Shown here: piece after piece, positions 62,481 through 64,000 of the stretch | Numbering within the stretch: the first letter of the stretch is position 1 | How the letters are laid out: every line of letters begins with the position of its first letter | Source of the DNA: Zonotrichia leucophrys gambelii | Taxonomy: Eukaryota; Chordata; Aves; Passeriformes; Passerellidae | NCBI RefSeq assembly: GCF_028769735.1 | Contig: NC_088178.1 | Coordinates: 10,256,857 to 10,320,856, forward strand | Reading direction: 5' to 3' | Length of the DNA: 64,000 nt | The notes under the pieces: model-generated | The model's input: the letters and a program-made list of their open reading frames with translations, nothing else | Told to the model about the DNA's origin: nothing | The model's database searches: none | Position numbers and translations under genes: made by a program

Positions 62481-64000
62481 GTACTGGATCATTTAGCAAA
62501 TGGCTATATTCTGTTTGTCCAGATATCAACTTCTTAGTGATATATTGATCTCCTATTTTTTTTTTCTTTTTGAACAACAATAACAACAAAATTCTTTGTG
62601 GTTTATCCAAATAAATGCCTCATACAACTAATTTTGCTTTGAAATTGCCAGTAGTTCCTATATGATTTAAATCTTCATTCTTGCAAACTTAAAGTAAAAA
62701 TCCTGGTAAATAAATCTGCAAGAACATGACACTGGTGGCAATTCTAGTGAAATTATAAGTTAAGGAGTTAAGGAGCATGTTTGCAATTCAAAAAGCAAAG
62801 TTTTTGAATTTTCAGTTCTGGTTCTGTTACACAACATAAGTAAAAGCTATGTTGACAAAACCCAGTTAGTGAATATTAAATTTATAAGGGAGAGAAATAG
62901 CTCTGCAAAACAGAGCCACACCTAAACTACTTGATGCTGCCTCAAGTTAGTTAAGGATAGGGGTTTTTATGTACATGGGAGAAGTATATTGTATTGATGG
63001 CAAAATTTACTGTCATGTGATTCACATCACTGCTTTTGTTACTAAAATTTCTTCCTAAATGAGTACTATAAATGTTGAAAATGCTGACTTGCATTCACTT
63101 TAACAGTAAATGCATTAAAATATCTCATTTTTCTTGATTGCTTTCTTAACTGTTTGTATTATTGGATACATGGAAACAGAGCTAAACAGAACTATCAGGA
63201 GATTAATAGAACAACAAGTGGAAAATATCTGTCTTCTTGAATTGATGTTCCTGTTTTGATCTTCCTGATTTTTTTTTAAGCTATAATAAGGTAATGAATA
63301 TAATATAAAAACTGCCTGGTCTGTCTCATGAGTTAGGTCATACTTCTTCTTGTTTGTTTTGGCTTCTGTTTTTCTGGCTACAGTTAGGATGGAATCTTCT
63401 TCAAACTCTTCAGGACAGGATAAGTGAACTCTTGCTATGTCACTGTATCATCCTGAACATTTAATTGGGGGAAGCAATAAACAATAGAAATACTTTATGT
63501 AAAAAAATATGTAAATAGGCATAACCAAATCACCTTACCCCCTCACAAAAAACCCTCCAAACCCAAAGAACCAACCAACTCCCTTCCAAACCCCCCAACC
63601 TGTTACTTAGCACACCATGGGTATTTTGCATCAGTGAAAATAAATCTTTTCGAATGACAGAGTTTGGCCTGCATAGTTTTGTGTGTAGGACTTGGTTCTG
63701 CAGGGTCTAGAGTTCTGATCTGGAGAAGCATTTAAACCTGCTCTTGACTCAGGACTGGCTAGAAGGTAATCATCTGACTAATACAATTAGTACAAGCCAA
63801 AATTACTGCTACCGCATGGGACTGATTCTATTGCCATGTTCATACACATCTGTCAGCTCAATTTACTGGCAATTGTCTTAGAGGTTGTTTGTGATTATCA
63901 TGCTAAAGAATTTAGCTAGAATCTCATTGTGTTTAACTAGCAGAAACCAGAAAGTGTGTTAGGCTTTTCCCTAGAAGCCTCAGTAATAGATTTGAATCCT
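62481..64000 (+). other. VAV3: VAV3 intron, 5' part, runs off the window
   Basis: AT-rich intron after the SH3 exon. A C/A-rich low-complexity tract lies at about 63535-63600. The next exon, with the end of the SH3 domain, is not reached. Confidence 0.85.

Larger units (their letters stand above)
1..64000 (+). other. VAV3: VAV3 gene, internal part (partial at both ends)
   Basis: The whole window is the middle of one transcription unit. Fifteen exons join in a single frame and read through DH, PH, C1 and the start of an SH3 domain in Vav-family order. VAV3 rather than VAV1 or VAV2 is indicated by the sequence of the exons, for example the DH start (IRSCCLAEIKQTEEKYTETL), the PH segment GDNYEMKEIIDLQ and the linker KRTNG..RR....VDPG, which match recalled human VAV3 nearly residue for residue. 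Vav3 is a cytoplasmic exchange factor for RhoA, RhoG and Rac1 that is released from autoinhibition by tyrosine phosphorylation. The CH domain, the acidic regulatory tyrosines, the SH2 and the last SH3 are outside the window. The first 422 bases are intron with nothing else recognisable. Confidence 0.95.

Noticed and set aside
1..64000. Assignment to VAV1 or VAV2
   Set aside because: Exon sequences match recalled VAV3 far better, including the linker KRTNG..VDPG and the MPIFT start of the short isoform.
1..64000. tRNA, rRNA, microRNA hairpin, CRISPR or prokaryotic features
   Set aside because: I saw none by eye. The 5827-5851 hairpin is too short for a microRNA precursor.
1..64000. Naming the bird species or order
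   Set aside because: The CR1 copies and LTR type support a bird, probably not a chicken relative, but nothing visible fixes the species.

Overview
The window is vertebrate nuclear DNA and almost certainly avian. It is AT-rich, intron-dominated, and carries CR1 LINE fragments plus a solo LTR of a type common in bird genomes. It lies inside one gene, VAV3, transcribed on the + strand: a guanine-nucleotide exchange factor for Rho/Rac GTPases that is activated downstream of tyrosine kinases. I recognise 15 consecutive internal coding exons between 423 and 62480. All have GT donors and AG acceptors and join in one uninterrupted frame of 1356 nt (452 codons). From recalled human VAV3 they correspond to about human residues 185-637. 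The 5' exons (CH and acidic regions) lie before base 1, and the rest of the first SH3, the SH2 and the last SH3 lie beyond base 64000. || Layout: 423-11669 holds seven exons for the Dbl-homology (DH) catalytic domain, and 12092-13117 holds three closely spaced exons for the PH domain. A 15.0 kb intron follows. 28112-29430 holds two exons for the C1 zinc finger, with all eight zinc ligands present. 37732-37754 is a 23-nt microexon and 40694-40739 a 46-nt exon, both encoding the C1-SH3 linker. After a 21.6 kb intron, 62344-62480 encodes the start of the N-terminal SH3 domain. || The most interesting feature is an apparent internal promoter of VAV3. Two compact CpG-rich islands (about 36605-36775 and 37440-37620) stand out in an otherwise AT-rich intron, directly upstream of the microexon. 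The microexon's reading frame extends upstream through its own splice acceptor to an ATG at 37707 (MPIFTYVS...), and an in-frame TAA at 37677 closes the frame above it. This has the structure of the first exon of the short VAV3.1-type isoform (SH3-SH2-SH3 without CH, DH, PH or C1), whose human N-terminus I recall as very similar. || The introns hold a minus-strand CR1 reverse-transcriptase remnant (about 6838-7037), CR1 3' ends at about 28254-28380 and 55085-55305, a minus-strand ERV-type solo LTR with a near-perfect 5-bp target duplication (58253-58735), weaker CR1 candidates, a small hairpin and a 28-bp tandem duplication. I found no second protein-coding gene, tRNA, rRNA or CRISPR. The long intronic open frames look like chance or compositional artefacts.
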